Positions 51,301 to 60,087 of a stretch of 64,000 bases of DNA are shown piece by piece (the stretch's first letter is position 1; the number at the start of each line of letters is the position of its first letter). The position numbers and the translations under genes are program-made. The notes beneath the pieces were generated by a model, which saw nothing but the letters and a program-made list of their open reading frames with translations, had not been told where the DNA came from and ran no database searches. The DNA is from a virus: IMG/VR virus record IMGVR_UViG_3300034175_000063, positions 1 through 64,000 of that record, one strand, 5' to 3'.

Positions 51301-54300
51301 GCAGCAGATGCGACAGCATCGGGCCGTTGGTCACACCGTCCACCTCGGCCATCATCTGCGTGGTGAACTCGGTGGCGCCGGCCTTCTTGGCCACTGTCAT
51401 CTGGGCCATGGCCATCAGCGCATCAAGCGAGTGCATGTCCTCACCACCAGCCTTCACGCCGGCCACCAGCACTGCCTGATCGTTCTCGGACAGCACACCG
51501 CTTTCGGTGCCGGTCAGCGACTTAACGAGCACGGCCACGGCTGCTTTGATCTCTGGCTTGGCGACCAGCTTGTTGAAGTCGGCGAGGGCTTTTTCCTTGC
51601 TCTTCTTGTCGGTCTTGACGCCCAGTCCTTCTGCAACGCGCAGCTTGAAATTCGTCATGGCTGCGGTATCGCCGAAGGCAATCTTCGTTTCCCAGGCCGA
51701 ACGGTACAGCATGTGACGGTGGATCTTGCTGGTCTGTGGATTGATCATGTTCGTGGCGATACCGACACGCTGCTGCATCCAGACAGAGTGTTCAAAGTAC
51801 ATGGCCGCGTCACTACCGACTTCACCGACGTAGTTCATGAACCGCTCGAGCTCGCGTGCCAGGCCATCATTCTTGGCCTGCAGGGACTTGCGGCGGCTCT
51901 TGTGCACGACCTTGTTCGGGTCTTCCTGACCTGCGATCTGCAGCATGGTGTCCGGGGACACCTGGCCGGCCAGGTTGAACATGTCGGCCCGGACATAGCT
52001 CGCCTCGGCGTCATCACGACGCACCTGCTCAGCCAGCTCCGAAGGGATGGCCATGCTGGTGTTGCGGGTGGTCTTCTGCTTCGATTCCACCGGTGACGAC
52101 GACGGCGCCTTCAGTGCCGGCTCCACGCCGAACAGCTTGTCGAGGATCCCGTTCGTTCCCTTGTTGGCTTGGAAAATCGCTTCGGCCTGCTCACCGAGTT
52201 TGCCATCGGCACGGGCCAGCTTCAGGAAGTAGAACTTCGCATTGGTCTGGGTTTTGTCGCTCTTCGTCAGTTCAGCCATTTCCTGGCCGGTGATCGTGTT
52301 GCGGGTCAGGATACCCTGGTCCAGCAGCAGCTTCATGGCATGGGCACCGATCGACGCTTCCAGATCGGCCTGCAGGTTACGCGGAGCGGAAGCCAAGGAT
52401 TTAAGACCAAGGGCCGCAACAATCCGCTGGCCGAGTGCATTGGCCACGATGTTCTGACGTACGCCGATGTGCTCCAGTGCGTTGTATTCAAGCGTCGACA
52501 CCGGTGCAGATTCATCCCGACCGAGGATGGCATTGATGTCTTCCTTGGTGTTGAGCTCCGGACGTGTGGCCGCTTCAGCGACCCAGCTAAATGCACCGTA
52601 GGCGATTGCCGTCATGGTGTTCTCATCGAGCTTGCCGTCGGCGTTCATCAGGAACTGGATCGGGTCTTCAAAACCGTAGCCGGGATTGCCCTTCCGCAGG
52701 TTGGCCGTGATGTTACCGGCCCATGCCGTGGCCGTGGCCAGGAAGGTTTTCAGTACCAGCTTTTGCTCATCGCTTGGGGCTTCCTTCGACGACAGGAATT
52801 CCGACAGCTTGAAGCCTTCGGCCTTGTTCTTCCATGCCGAGAGGAAGTCGACCAGCTTAGCCAGCGGACGCTGGGTGCCGGTGTCTTCATTGCCGGCCGA
52901 CTGGACGAAGTGTGCCCCGACCAGGTTCTGTTCCTGGTATGGCAGCGAGGTGTCATGTGCGACGTCGAAGACGGTGAGCGTGGTGGTCTTTTCCTTGACC
53001 TCCTGGGTCGCCGCAGCTTCAGGCGTGGCCGTCTCTGCAGCGGGCGCTGGGTTCGCTTCGCTCACCGCTGGCTGCTCGACTGCTGCCGCCTTCGCTGCTG
53101 CTTCCCGTGCCTCACGTTGGGCTTTGGATTTGGCCAGGTTGTCAGCGACACGCTGGTCCTTGTCGTTGCCGGCCAGGACGTTTTTCTTCGGCTCGGCCGA
53201 TGCCTCATTATTTGCATCTGGTGCAGATTTCTTGCGTGACTCGATCACGTAGCCCGACTTGTCGGCTTTGCGTGTGGCCTTCAGGCTCTCACCCAGGAAG
53301 TTGTCGTATAGATACTTCTCCGCTTCCAGCGACGTGGCGAATTCCTTGCCGACGTGGACGACTTTTTCTTTCTTCTCAGACTTAGGGGGAGCTTCAGCGG
53401 TGGGGAGTTCAGCTGGTACAGCTGGACGTGCGGTGTCCTCCTCAATTTCTGGGGTACTGATATTACCGGAGGGTACATTGTCTTGCTTGGAGGATTCGGA
53501 TTGTACGCCAAATTTCAAAGATGTGGCGGAATTCATTTCGGTATGGGTGGCACGCAACGCTTTCGCCTCGTTGGCGATCTCGTTGACCAGGCGCCCGGAG
53601 TTCAGGGCCAGGCCGCCGTTGGCACGGAGATCCTTTTCCTTGAAGGTGCCAGGCGGGTGGGATTCCCATTTCTTGTCCGTCTTGTTGTAGACGATCTGGG
53701 CGCCCATACCGTAGTCGGCCATGGCCTCGCGGGCGGTGGCTGCCTTGTCTTCGTGGTTGATGGCGAACGTCTCCAGCCCGGTCATGGCACGGTCGGCCGA
53801 CACCTGGCTGTTCGAGGCGATCGCTGCTGCGATGCGCGAGCGGTATTGCGAGATGCCGACGTTCTTGGCAGAGCCAAACAACACCTCTTGCGACACCTTC
53901 GACTGGGTAGACAGGGCGTTCTCGGCCTGACGAGCATCGCTGAACACGCGAAGATGCGCACGCTGCGAATCCGTCAGCGAGTTGGTGGTGTCATCAGCCA
54001 GCTGCAACGCTGCTGTGTGGGACAGAGCATCCGGCTGCGACATCGACAGGTTCACCAGTCGGGTAGCAGCGGTGTTGTCGGCCGCTGCTGCGGTGACCAG
54101 CGTGCCTACTTCTTCCGGCGTGGCCACTGCCTCATTGGCGTTGACCAGTCCACCCATGAAGTTGCGGCCGGCTGAGAGCTGGCGATCCAGAGCGGACAGC
54201 ACAGCACGCGACTTGCTCGCTGCCTGGGTGTCGGTGGCGTCAGCCAGCACATCCTTCCAGCCGTCGCGGAAGTCCTGCAGTTCGGCGATCTTGACCGCAT

Positions 54301-55726
54301 CGGTAGTCTTGGCGATCTCCGTCTCGTAGAAGCTGACCTTGGCTTTCGCCTCGGCGACGCTGGCCGGCGAGAAAGTATCGGCATCGTTCTGTGCCTTGGC
54401 ATGCTGTTCTTCGATCTGGGACAGCAGCTCGCCGGCGCGCTTCAGGTTCTCGGCTTTGATTTCCGGGGTCGTTTCCGGACGCATGGCGTGGGCAACCAGC
54501 ACACCCATGCCGCGGGAGAGGTCGTAGTCACGGCTCTTCGGATCCACGAAGCTGGTAATGTCGTTGCTGGCCACTGCAGCAGCGACCCGTTGACGAGTCT
54601 CAGCAGTGGTCACACGCTCTTGAGTTTCCTTGGCCACGGTGTTCGCGCTCTTGTGCAGCGAACCCATGCCGACGCCCATGGCAGTACCTGCCACCAGGCC
54701 GGCGCCTGCGGCATTGCCGACGCCCTTCATGTAATCTTCCTCGCCCATGGCGATGTTCGTGAAGAACTGCTCCTGTGCCGACTGCGGGAGCTCTTCGGTC
54801 ACGCCTTCAGAGAAGCCTTCCTTCCCGATCTTGGCCAGCTTCGAGCCCTTCAGCGTACGTGCACCGGTGGCGATGTCGGTTGCTGCATCACCGAACACTT
54901 TGTTCGAGACAGCACCGATGGCGGCGGTGGTAGCACCAGCGGCCAAGGCCGGCAGAGCATAGTCCTCGTATTCACGGCCAGCGGCCTGTGCCTTATCAGC
55001 GACCGTACCAGCTGCTTGAGCACCTTCAACACCTGCACCAATGGCCGACAGGCGGAAACCAGCAGCCTCAATAGCTGCCTTTGCAGCGGCGCCACCGGCT
55101 TCAGTGCTCAGGGCAGCCGTTTCGGCCATGCCTACACGGCCGGCTGCGATCGCAGCTTCACTGGCCAGACGTCCTTCGACGGTTGCCATGGCGGCCTTGG
55201 CCGCGATACCACGCGCGGCAGCACCGGCCACACCCATACCGGCCAGCATGGCAGGCAGGGATTCGGTCACGGTGCCCAGGATCGAGCGAGGATTGGCCAG
55301 CGAGGTCAGCACGGTGTCGCTGAAGCCTTCGGCTTCGGCTACCTTCTGATCGGAAGCTTTCTGTGCAGCACTCAGGTGTTCACCCAACGCTTCGTTGGTG
55401 GCAGCTGGATCGTAGCCGATGGCACGCATACCCTCGCCGACGGCACCACCAGTGGCCAAACTACCCAGGCCAACCACCGAAGCACCCAGGTTCACCACAC
55501 CTTGACCCAGCTTGATGCCGACGTCACCGACCGTACCCACCAGGTCAGTTTGACGAACTTCCGGGTTGGCGTTACGCAGCATCCGCTCTTTGAGCGAAGT
55601 CTGGTACACCGAGTCCAGTGCAGCCATCTTGGTCTGACGGGCAGCAGTAATCTCGGCCATCTTCTGGTCGAGCAGTTCTTCGCTGGCTTTAGGCGCAGAT
55701 GGGCTGGTGTAGACTGGATTGGTCAT
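45356..55726 (-). CDS. Virion-encapsulated RNA polymerase (vRNAP), N4 gp50-like
   Basis: A protein of 3456 residues, close to N4 vRNAP (about 3500). It is packed in the head and ejected to transcribe early genes. The central third shows single-subunit RNA polymerase motifs: a T/DxxGR-like element SKIHR (R1337), motif A EVDGVTNGP (D1463), motif B R1560-NII-K1564 with F1572-G1573, and motif C H1818-D1819-A-Q. Their spacing (126, 101, 255) is close to N4 (about 135, 111, 281). Motif B has Phe where N4 and T7 have Tyr. Past the core is a zinc-peptidase-like HEMVH (2124-2128). The N-terminus is Ala/Gly-rich. The ATG at 55726 follows AGGAA. Confidence 0.9.
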   Translation of the reverse strand: MTNPVYTSPSAPKASEELLDQKMAEITAARQTKMAALDSVYQTSLKERMLRNANPEVRQTDLVGTVGDVGIKLGQGVVNLGASVVGLGSLATGGAVGEGMRAIGYDPAATNEALGEHLSAAQKASDQKVAEAEGFSDTVLTSLANPRSILGTVTESLPAMLAGMGVAGAAARGIAAKAAMATVEGRLASEAAIAAGRVGMAETAALSTEAGGAAAKAAIEAAGFRLSAIGAGVEGAQAAGTVADKAQAAGREYEDYALPALAAGATTAAIGAVSNKVFGDAATDIATGARTLKGSKLAKIGKEGFSEGVTEELPQSAQEQFFTNIAMGEEDYMKGVGNAAGAGLVAGTAMGVGMGSLHKSANTVAKETQERVTTAETRQRVAAAVASNDITSFVDPKSRDYDLSRGMGVLVAHAMRPETTPEIKAENLKRAGELLSQIEEQHAKAQNDADTFSPASVAEAKAKVSFYETEIAKTTDAVKIAELQDFRDGWKDVLADATDTQAASKSRAVLSALDRQLSAGRNFMGGLVNANEAVATPEEVGTLVTAAAADNTAATRLVNLSMSQPDALSHTAALQLADDTTNSLTDSQRAHLRVFSDARQAENALSTQSKVSQEVLFGSAKNVGISQYRSRIAAAIASNSQVSADRAMTGLETFAINHEDKAATAREAMADYGMGAQIVYNKTDKKWESHPPGTFKEKDLRANGGLALNSGRLVNEIANEAKALRATHTEMNSATSLKFGVQSESSKQDNVPSGNISTPEIEEDTARPAVPAELPTAEAPPKSEKKEKVVHVGKEFATSLEAEKYLYDNFLGESLKATRKADKSGYVIESRKKSAPDANNEASAEPKKNVLAGNDKDQRVADNLAKSKAQREAREAAAKAAAVEQPAVSEANPAPAAETATPEAAATQEVKEKTTTLTVFDVAHDTSLPYQEQNLVGAHFVQSAGNEDTGTQRPLAKLVDFLSAWKNKAEGFKLSEFLSSKEAPSDEQKLVLKTFLATATAWAGNITANLRKGNPGYGFEDPIQFLMNADGKLDENTMTAIAYGAFSWVAEAATRPELNTKEDINAILGRDESAPVSTLEYNALEHIGVRQNIVANALGQRIVAALGLKSLASAPRNLQADLEASIGAHAMKLLLDQGILTRNTITGQEMAELTKSDKTQTNAKFYFLKLARADGKLGEQAEAIFQANKGTNGILDKLFGVEPALKAPSSSPVESKQKTTRNTSMAIPSELAEQVRRDDAEASYVRADMFNLAGQVSPDTMLQIAGQEDPNKVVHKSRRKSLQAKNDGLARELERFMNYVGEVGSDAAMYFEHSVWMQQRVGIATNMINPQTSKIHRHMLYRSAWETKIAFGDTAAMTNFKLRVAEGLGVKTDKKSKEKALADFNKLVAKPEIKAAVAVLVKSLTGTESGVLSENDQAVLVAGVKAGGEDMHSLDALMAMAQMTVAKKAGATEFTTQMMAEVDGVTNGPMLSHLLLGAANTVKEMYALLNRGGFFEQGNDHIEYNTWRDAPENFDLYENTALHMTQAINAANLDPELMASIYAFTGELADSKGVVQKAGRNIIKTPLTAMVFGSSVNNAVDSMADNFVDSIYTAIEEGEMTPGEILLHLEVMGVRLPTNIDLMEHEFTSQQIKTLKGAFKDSLGVAVEETMKQDFEVFIAQRTEFNKTAQLTFEVYNAVYQGMREEMITQLVADGKMAVNPKTGVPIHDLTNAQEVELRKQTAALLPVMNTPMSQESKDLEAGIMVAKAERKLSDKDTYQNVVKFGQPFEDGSKSTQVHGYETTPAGPGVAMVPVSMHSADSAISVRANVDGQALNIHDAQGHGVGGIVETARRMNEATWDTMLNYSPANEVKNALLRTVRGLNAMLAAGKVSDATMAKLAKSLVTFAEKHDVPPEGVLYLQAELAQSMAYRADSMKLDTMSTMTAVNQYAMEGGAFAVESSHRSSAASLRSALEVGVSDVDRSALTSVSDKLEAAIKAEMASRPAKEKKGAAKADPEMETKPVNANPVAQLGKPLGRYDPKLTAAFKAKPNQTVKEVVALLRKTMKDDFSMKLLSQLERTVAGNMVVKYITKDTVPADLIHHEISQNARGMYINVADGIENQAIYVMSDDFVYSGLDNEVLLHEMVHAALVQTTRAEQAIRDGEIINNEGEKPAKPYTSDALKLVEELEALMEMAKQYVASSESPDRIAYYSRVFENLDEFIAYGMTNAEFQNDVMAAISYTSKTGGNRLITAMAAFIDKITALFFGRPNAAMSSGMTTFLSNVSGLFEQAAQQNKPAAAGPVTLAISTPGAANVRDLSTLDIYAALAQSNNGAQISAEHSTHLQGLLSTLVKSVYGPFGSFKAALMEQTAQDPLDVYADALSTGVAPFASESLAAGFGFTDQEAFVLEQVEATMRTALSHNDGVMTVAYKEMTRLYNEVRAKLTVESFHKGDWTTATQIEKDQAKALYDFVFAIKQDATGKSDYMSRFAALGLVHSGFREQLQFHTATGATNNPSMGFNERLNKIFNTIMSWVAGRLTKTFRGQMADKKLNALVKQMVEIEAKRHNRITSGASQTLNRIADTAEDMSDSVRAAVEAFGKKPFFQNSGNAFVKLGGNVMSAVAGDRVDAIMDAYLRLRDKTMTGQLGVAASLMNEVRGATDMNKVYHFLLRGTKHLEGIRKDTISNISKAVSGSFVNAGEDLTDDQKKALTAVVLRGDMQSLLGTYTVAQLQNLVNSTSDLQTEIDSHEAQLVAGGKMNRFYINSAKGLGYFMATSRVATAHQLMNAGNIARLYGTGMSVTPAQALAAAPIIDRLASLYALKYASRVDMKMLSEVFAAEAARTDGGHGIEMIMKTHTALQAESKDKLFSDSEALQMKGYVPEIYDPYMTVVMATDDEGIELVKKGYTAMPGYLPRDAADPVSDQKRIYSLRDGGLKQWNSGIISTTDSKAKGSQVITGAHPVSVAGQQNAMNMAAIRIGKRPAIQSMFTGTGFDPTAVKEAHMAPVLNPNGDVTNYRYMMSNVVKDKLLNRDNRTDHLLGSMAGNTFDKVASKVQNANAIKALHEQYKLDFADHPEAYLQVGPTSADPQLREIWDMLPRDTQQLAKSLFGKDGMLVRNDILDMNFGYRKLSIGTVFEKEKAQRSFVENMFVEIMSYAFKDKAQLRARQSEDIWQAIVKETKANLVVKSWSTMTGNLRSNWSQLFLMGVSPKQIFDSHRVAFKSAWEYKQDNAKLFALKHQQTIGHFEPGMNASKAAYLIQRLEDSLARNPIRPLIDAGLMPTIVEDVGVDEDIYSYKSRFDEKVDGFIEGVNPHILKGVQLLTMHHSTAPYKMMSYATQISDFLARYTLYQHDVKSMTHEQAVQRASEAFINYDVPTHRKIQYANDTGLIMFSKYYVRIQKVLARIYKDSPGRVLALMAAEHMLGDQPTVMDSSFIHHFGNPFNAGALSYFGSLDSVTTVGLLTGPFTTAVYNGQ

Positions 55727-55756
55727 GGTATTCCTGGTTGATTCGGGTGAGAGCCC

Positions 55757-55797
55757 ATTATATACAAGTTGCACTGGGTCAAGTAGTCTTGACCCAG
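55757..55797 (-). promoter_or_regulatory. Promoter-like boxes and perfect palindrome before vRNAP
   Basis: Leftward, a perfect TATAAT (complement of 55757-55762) stands 14 bases after TTGACC (complement of 55777-55782). The TTGACC sits in a perfect 10-bp inverted repeat CTGGGTCAAG-TAGT-CTTGACCCAG (55774-55797). The palindrome may be an operator overlapping a -35, or the terminator of the gene upstream; the T-tract is poor. The 14-base spacer is short for sigma-70. Confidence 0.5.
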
Positions 55798-55804
55798 ATT
55801 TACT

Positions 55805-57319
55805 TTACAAACCGGCTTCTTTTCGTGCTTCGCGGACTTGCTTCTGCTGTGCACGGGTCAAGACGCCGGATTCTTCCTTGTCGTCGATCCAGTTGAGAGC
55901 CTTCTGGATATCAGCACGCGGAGCACCACGCTTGAGCATGCCGACGGTGGCATCGAAGTTCTCGGTGACATCCGCAACACGGGCAGCCTGTGCTTGTTCA
56001 CGGCGGTTCGGGTTCGAGCCAGCAGCCATGTCGGCCTTCAGCTTGAACTCGTTGACTACCGCGTCCTTGCGACGCTGCTCTTCCACCGATGCCTGACGCA
56101 GCCGGGCCTCACGGTCCACTGGGGCCGGTTGTACCGGGGCTGCTGGCTGTGCCGGCGCCGCTTCTGCTGGTGCAGCTGCTGGACGATTGCCACGGAGGTT
56201 GCCATACAGACCAGCCTCGTTTACCTTCATCCGGTCACGGAGGCGGCCGGCTTGGCCTTCCAGGGCCAGGCTTCGTGCTTCCAAGGCTTTCGCCTGCAGA
56301 GCCGAACCACCCGACAACGCATCAGCAGTGTCGTTGACTTCACCACGAATGTGGCTGTCACTGCGCCACCAGCGTTGGTATGTACCCATCACCGAGGAGA
56401 GCGCATCCGACGTCAGCATGTTCGGATTTTTGATCTTCATTTCGTTGAAGGCCAAATAGGCAGAACGCTTGGCGGCCGCATCCGTCATTTTACCGATCTC
56501 ATCGACGATAACCTTGGTGCCTTCAGCCGATGCAGCCGACATCTTCGACACTTCACCGATCTTGGAGATCGTTTCACCGTACAGCTGCTCCAGCTTGTTC
56601 TGCTGGTCGAGTGCCTGGGTACGCTGATTCAAAGCCAGATTGCCTTGAGCGATACGCACCTGTGCCGAAGAGTTGGCCAACTGCCCTTCAGCCATACGTT
56701 GACCGTGTGCCATGTTCTTCAGGTTGGCTTCATGCGTCGACTGGCTGCGGACCCAGCCCTTCTTCTCTTCGTCCCACACCTGATCTTCATGGGTGTTGGT
56801 ACGCAGGAATCCTTCCAGCTCGGAGCCGTGCTTGCCGCCCAAGGCAGCGTACTCAGCACGATACTTCTCGATGAGCTCAGGATTCTTGGCTTGCACCGCC
56901 GACTTGAACTTGTCCATGACCGGTGCGGTCTTCTCGTTCAGCATGGCGTTGTTGAAGTCGACACCCATCTTGACCTGCTTGTAACGCGAGTCGAGCAAGC
57001 CTTCCGCGGCGCCGCGCACCTGATCATGATTGATGGCGTTGCCATAGCCGGCCTTGAGCTGGTCTACTGCACCACTGGCGATCGCTGCCTGCAGTTCTTC
57101 CGGCGTCTTGCCCAGCTGACCCAGCTTGTTCAGGAAATCCTGGGTGTTGTTGGTCTTGATGGCCACGTCATTCTTGGCCTGGATGTCTTCGCTCTTGCCG
57201 ATCTGCGCTTGCACGCCGTCGAAGGCACCATTCAGGCTGCGTTGGGCCGAGTCCATTGCACGCCAGGCGGTACTTGCATCCGCCTGATTTACGTTCTGCC
57301 AAGTAATTGGTTGACCCAT
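55805..57319 (-). CDS. Virion ejection-protein candidate
   Basis: A 504-residue protein. It is highly helical: residues about 20-330 are Gln/Ala/Glu/Lys-rich coil, followed by an Ala/Pro-rich linker (about 395-420) and a charged C-terminus. No catalytic motif is seen. It lies directly upstream of vRNAP, where N4 encodes proteins ejected with the polymerase. The long coil and lack of signal fit an internal head protein that travels into the host. The exact N4 counterpart is not identified. Confidence 0.68.
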   Translation of the reverse strand: MGQPITWQNVNQADASTAWRAMDSAQRSLNGAFDGVQAQIGKSEDIQAKNDVAIKTNNTQDFLNKLGQLGKTPEELQAAIASGAVDQLKAGYGNAINHDQVRGAAEGLLDSRYKQVKMGVDFNNAMLNEKTAPVMDKFKSAVQAKNPELIEKYRAEYAALGGKHGSELEGFLRTNTHEDQVWDEEKKGWVRSQSTHEANLKNMAHGQRMAEGQLANSSAQVRIAQGNLALNQRTQALDQQNKLEQLYGETISKIGEVSKMSAASAEGTKVIVDEIGKMTDAAAKRSAYLAFNEMKIKNPNMLTSDALSSVMGTYQRWWRSDSHIRGEVNDTADALSGGSALQAKALEARSLALEGQAGRLRDRMKVNEAGLYGNLRGNRPAAAPAEAAPAQPAAPVQPAPVDREARLRQASVEEQRRKDAVVNEFKLKADMAAGSNPNRREQAQAARVADVTENFDATVGMLKRGAPRADIQKALNWIDDKEESGVLTRAQQKQVREARKEAGL

Positions 57320-57320
57320 A

Positions 57321-57791
57321 TTAGATCCCGTTCTTCTTCATGTAGTCGCCGACCGACTGGTAGGCGCTTGGATTGCTGGCCACGCGGGCTCGCTGGCGGT
57401 CTTCGAGCTGCGAGTTCACGGTTTTCTGCTGGGCACCGAAGTTCAGTTCAAACTGCTTCTTCGATTGGGCCAGCTGATCCTTGGCCAGGCCATACTGCTT
57501 CATACCCATCCAGGCGTTGCCCAGTCCTTGCAGCACGCCGATGGCCGTGCCGCCCCAGCCTTGGGTGGTGACACCGTTCTCGGTCGAGCCAAGGAAACCG
57601 GAGTCCTTGCCCCAGCTCTTGAGGCTGTCGAACATGCCACCACCGCCACCGATCGTGCCATTGCCCGACGAAGCGAAGTCGATGCCGGCCAGTGCCGGAT
57701 TTTGCAGCGATCCCAGGTAATCAGTACCGCCGAATTGCGATTGTTGGAATACTGGCGACGTGCCACCATTCCACAAATTAGGTGTTCCCAT
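57321..57791 (-). CDS. Small internal virion protein candidate
   Basis: A 156-residue protein. Residues 1-60 are Gly/Ser/Asn-rich and flexible. Residues about 60-95 contain GTAIGVLQGLGNAWMGMKQYG, a hydrophobic amphipathic helix, then a charged helix (LAKDQLAQSKKQFELNF). This is the layout of small internal core proteins of podoviruses that insert into the host membrane (for example T7 gp14, as an analogy). GGAGAAAA sets the start. It overlaps the stop of the previous gene by 14 bases. Confidence 0.65.
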   Translation of the reverse strand: MGTPNLWNGGTSPVFQQSQFGGTDYLGSLQNPALAGIDFASSGNGTIGGGGGMFDSLKSWGKDSGFLGSTENGVTTQGWGGTAIGVLQGLGNAWMGMKQYGLAKDQLAQSKKQFELNFGAQQKTVNSQLEDRQRARVASNPSAYQSVGDYMKKNGI

Positions 57792-60024
57792 AAAAATTTT
57801 CTCCTAGAGTTTGTGTGAGGGTAGGCAGTGTGAGCTGAACATCGCAATACGACGAGATCGCATCATTACCAATAGGCCCAATGTTACCGGAATGCACGGT
57901 TCGTTGATAGAAGTCATGAGCGGTTTCACCGAAAATAATGATCGGATCTACACGAATACTGCCATTTAGGAGGGCTTGAGCATCCTTCAACCGCTGTTCT
58001 TCGTGAGTCACGAAGGTTTTGAATGACTCAGCTTCCTTCTGGAGCAGCTCCATCGAGTTCTGGACGTTCTCCTGGATACCCGAGGTGATGCCTGTGCTCA
58101 GCTGCAGCAACTCCGATGCCCACGGCGCTCCGGCGATCGACCCTGCATCAAATGCCTGGTAGGCGCCGTACAGCGCAGCGATGATGGCCACGATGATGGC
58201 GATCTTGATGCCTACCGCTTTCACGAACAGCTTGATGATGTACGCCATCAGCAACTGCTGGAGGATCTTCATCAGGATTGCGTAGACCACCGCTAGGATG
58301 GCCGCCGTTGTACCGATGGCCACCGCCGCAATGAGCAGTTTGATGGTCGAACCCCACGACAGAATGGTGATGATGATGGCCACAATGATCATCAGGTACT
58401 TGAACCAGCCCTGCTGATACCACTTGATCTCTTGGACCACCCGGCTGTTGAAAATGTAATGCAACGACCGGGCGTACAGCGTCTCACGTTGGGGGATCGA
58501 GTAATGCATGGTGATCGACCGATCAATCGGGATCAGCAGGAACTCATCGTTCTCATCAGCGGTCACGTTGTATTCGTTGTAAATATGGTACACCTGACGT
58601 AGGTTGATGATCCGCACCTCTTCGTACACGGTCGCCGAGATCTGCTTCCGATAGAAGTGGTACTTCACCTTGGTCGTCCACGTCTCCGGCAGACCGGTCT
58701 GGGCATTCTTGCCCGTCTCAACCTGGTCCTCATTGCCCCACCCCATCGCATAGGTGCCGACGGCGCCGATGTTACCCGGCGTCTTCACCTTGAAAATGTT
58801 CCGGAAACCGAGGCCCATCTTGAACTTGGCATCCTGGATGATCGTTTGAGCATCGAATACGGAGCTATCGAGCGCCTTCCAGATGAATCCATCTGGCTTC
58901 TTCACGATCGGCTTCAGCGTTCCACCGGTGACAGCATACTGGGCCGAGAAATACTCGAACAGGTAGCGCATCTCCAGCTGCTCTGTCGTCACGGCCGGCA
59001 CGCACATCATCATCATGGCTTGCTCGATGTGCTGGATGTCCGGGTTCTCGTGGATCGCGTCCGTCACATCCTGATAGTTCATGTTCAGGTACTTGGCCAG
59101 CTTCACGCTGGTCTTGTACTGGGCCGATTCCTTGTCGACGTCGACACGCTCCTTGTTGAACCGGAAGTAAAGCCAAGGGAAATAGCTGCCCGTGTTCTCA
59201 TACGTCGGCTTGTACATCACGTCGATGGTCGGGTGACCGCCCGAATCATCCTGGTATGACCAGTACGCCGGCACGCCGTTGCGGGTGTACTTCACCTGGT
59301 AGTAGCTGGCCGAGTCATCGACAGCTGCGATCGTGATGTTGAACTTGTCGGTCTGCACCACGCCGGCCGCGTCCGTCCAGCAGTATTCCACCCGCAGGTA
59401 GTCGCTGTTCACGGTCGCATCGACCTCGAATGGGCTCACCATGCGAAGCTTGCCGGTTTCCCAAGTCTGTCCTGGACGATCGGGGCTCGGGCCGGCCGAC
59501 GGCTGGATGCCCCACTGGGACAGCGAACCATTCTCCATTTCGGCCAAGGTGGCATCAGCCACCACGACGATCATGTCCTTCAGGAAGACTGGCCGGCCTT
59601 TGGCCGTGCTCAAGGCACCCAGCTGATTGGTGATCGGGTTATACCCGTGCACCGCCATGAGCTGTGTCCAACCGTAATGCAGGTTGTTGAAGGCGCCGTA
59701 GTGGAAGTAATCCACGGTCACCGGGCCACCGGCCGCGGCTTCGATGATGCCCATCACCACTGGCTTGCTGGTCTGGGTGCTCACGTTGGTCGCCTTCGGC
59801 AAACCATTGACGTAAGCACGCTTGCCATATTCGTAGTACCGATGCGCACGCAGGCCAATAGCCGAGGTCAGCTCCTCCATGGCGTGTTCGATCATCTGCT
59901 CGTCCGATTCCACCAGCGATTTCATCGCTCCGGTGAGAATCGAATCCGGCAGGGCACTATCCTCAATCACTCGTGTGATGGACGTGGCCACGTATGTCTT
60001 GTACTTGCTGCTGAATAAACCCAC
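57778..60024 (-). CDS. Large virion protein with membrane-segment cluster
   Basis: A 748-residue protein from a GTG at 60024 (AGGAGA 4 bases upstream). Residues 1-530 are soluble alpha/beta. About 542-625 hold three or four strongly hydrophobic segments (a WFKYLMIIVAIIITIL run, then AAILAVVYAILMKILQQLL, then KIAIIVAIIAALYGAY). The rest is helical. In N4 a protein of similar position and kind (gp52 region) is ejected into the host, so this one may form the membrane channel for genome or vRNAP entry. This is a positional inference. Confidence 0.72.
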   Translation of the reverse strand: MGLFSSKYKTYVATSITRVIEDSALPDSILTGAMKSLVESDEQMIEHAMEELTSAIGLRAHRYYEYGKRAYVNGLPKATNVSTQTSKPVVMGIIEAAAGGPVTVDYFHYGAFNNLHYGWTQLMAVHGYNPITNQLGALSTAKGRPVFLKDMIVVVADATLAEMENGSLSQWGIQPSAGPSPDRPGQTWETGKLRMVSPFEVDATVNSDYLRVEYCWTDAAGVVQTDKFNITIAAVDDSASYYQVKYTRNGVPAYWSYQDDSGGHPTIDVMYKPTYENTGSYFPWLYFRFNKERVDVDKESAQYKTSVKLAKYLNMNYQDVTDAIHENPDIQHIEQAMMMMCVPAVTTEQLEMRYLFEYFSAQYAVTGGTLKPIVKKPDGFIWKALDSSVFDAQTIIQDAKFKMGLGFRNIFKVKTPGNIGAVGTYAMGWGNEDQVETGKNAQTGLPETWTTKVKYHFYRKQISATVYEEVRIINLRQVYHIYNEYNVTADENDEFLLIPIDRSITMHYSIPQRETLYARSLHYIFNSRVVQEIKWYQQGWFKYLMIIVAIIITILSWGSTIKLLIAAVAIGTTAAILAVVYAILMKILQQLLMAYIIKLFVKAVGIKIAIIVAIIAALYGAYQAFDAGSIAGAPWASELLQLSTGITSGIQENVQNSMELLQKEAESFKTFVTHEEQRLKDAQALLNGSIRVDPIIIFGETAHDFYQRTVHSGNIGPIGNDAISSYCDVQLTLPTLTQTLGENFYGNT

Positions 60025-60040
60025 GACATCTCCTGCAGAT

Positions 60041-60070
60041 AAAAAGAAGGGGGACCACTCGGCCCCCCTT
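60041..60070 (-). terminator. Terminator between head and ejection genes
   Basis: AAGGGGG (60047-60053) pairs with CCCCCTT (60064-60070) around a 10-base loop. Leftward it is followed by CTTTTT (complement of 60041-60046). It ends or thins the transcript coming from the head genes. Confidence 0.8.
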
Positions 60071-60087
60071 GTCTGGTGTGACGCTAG

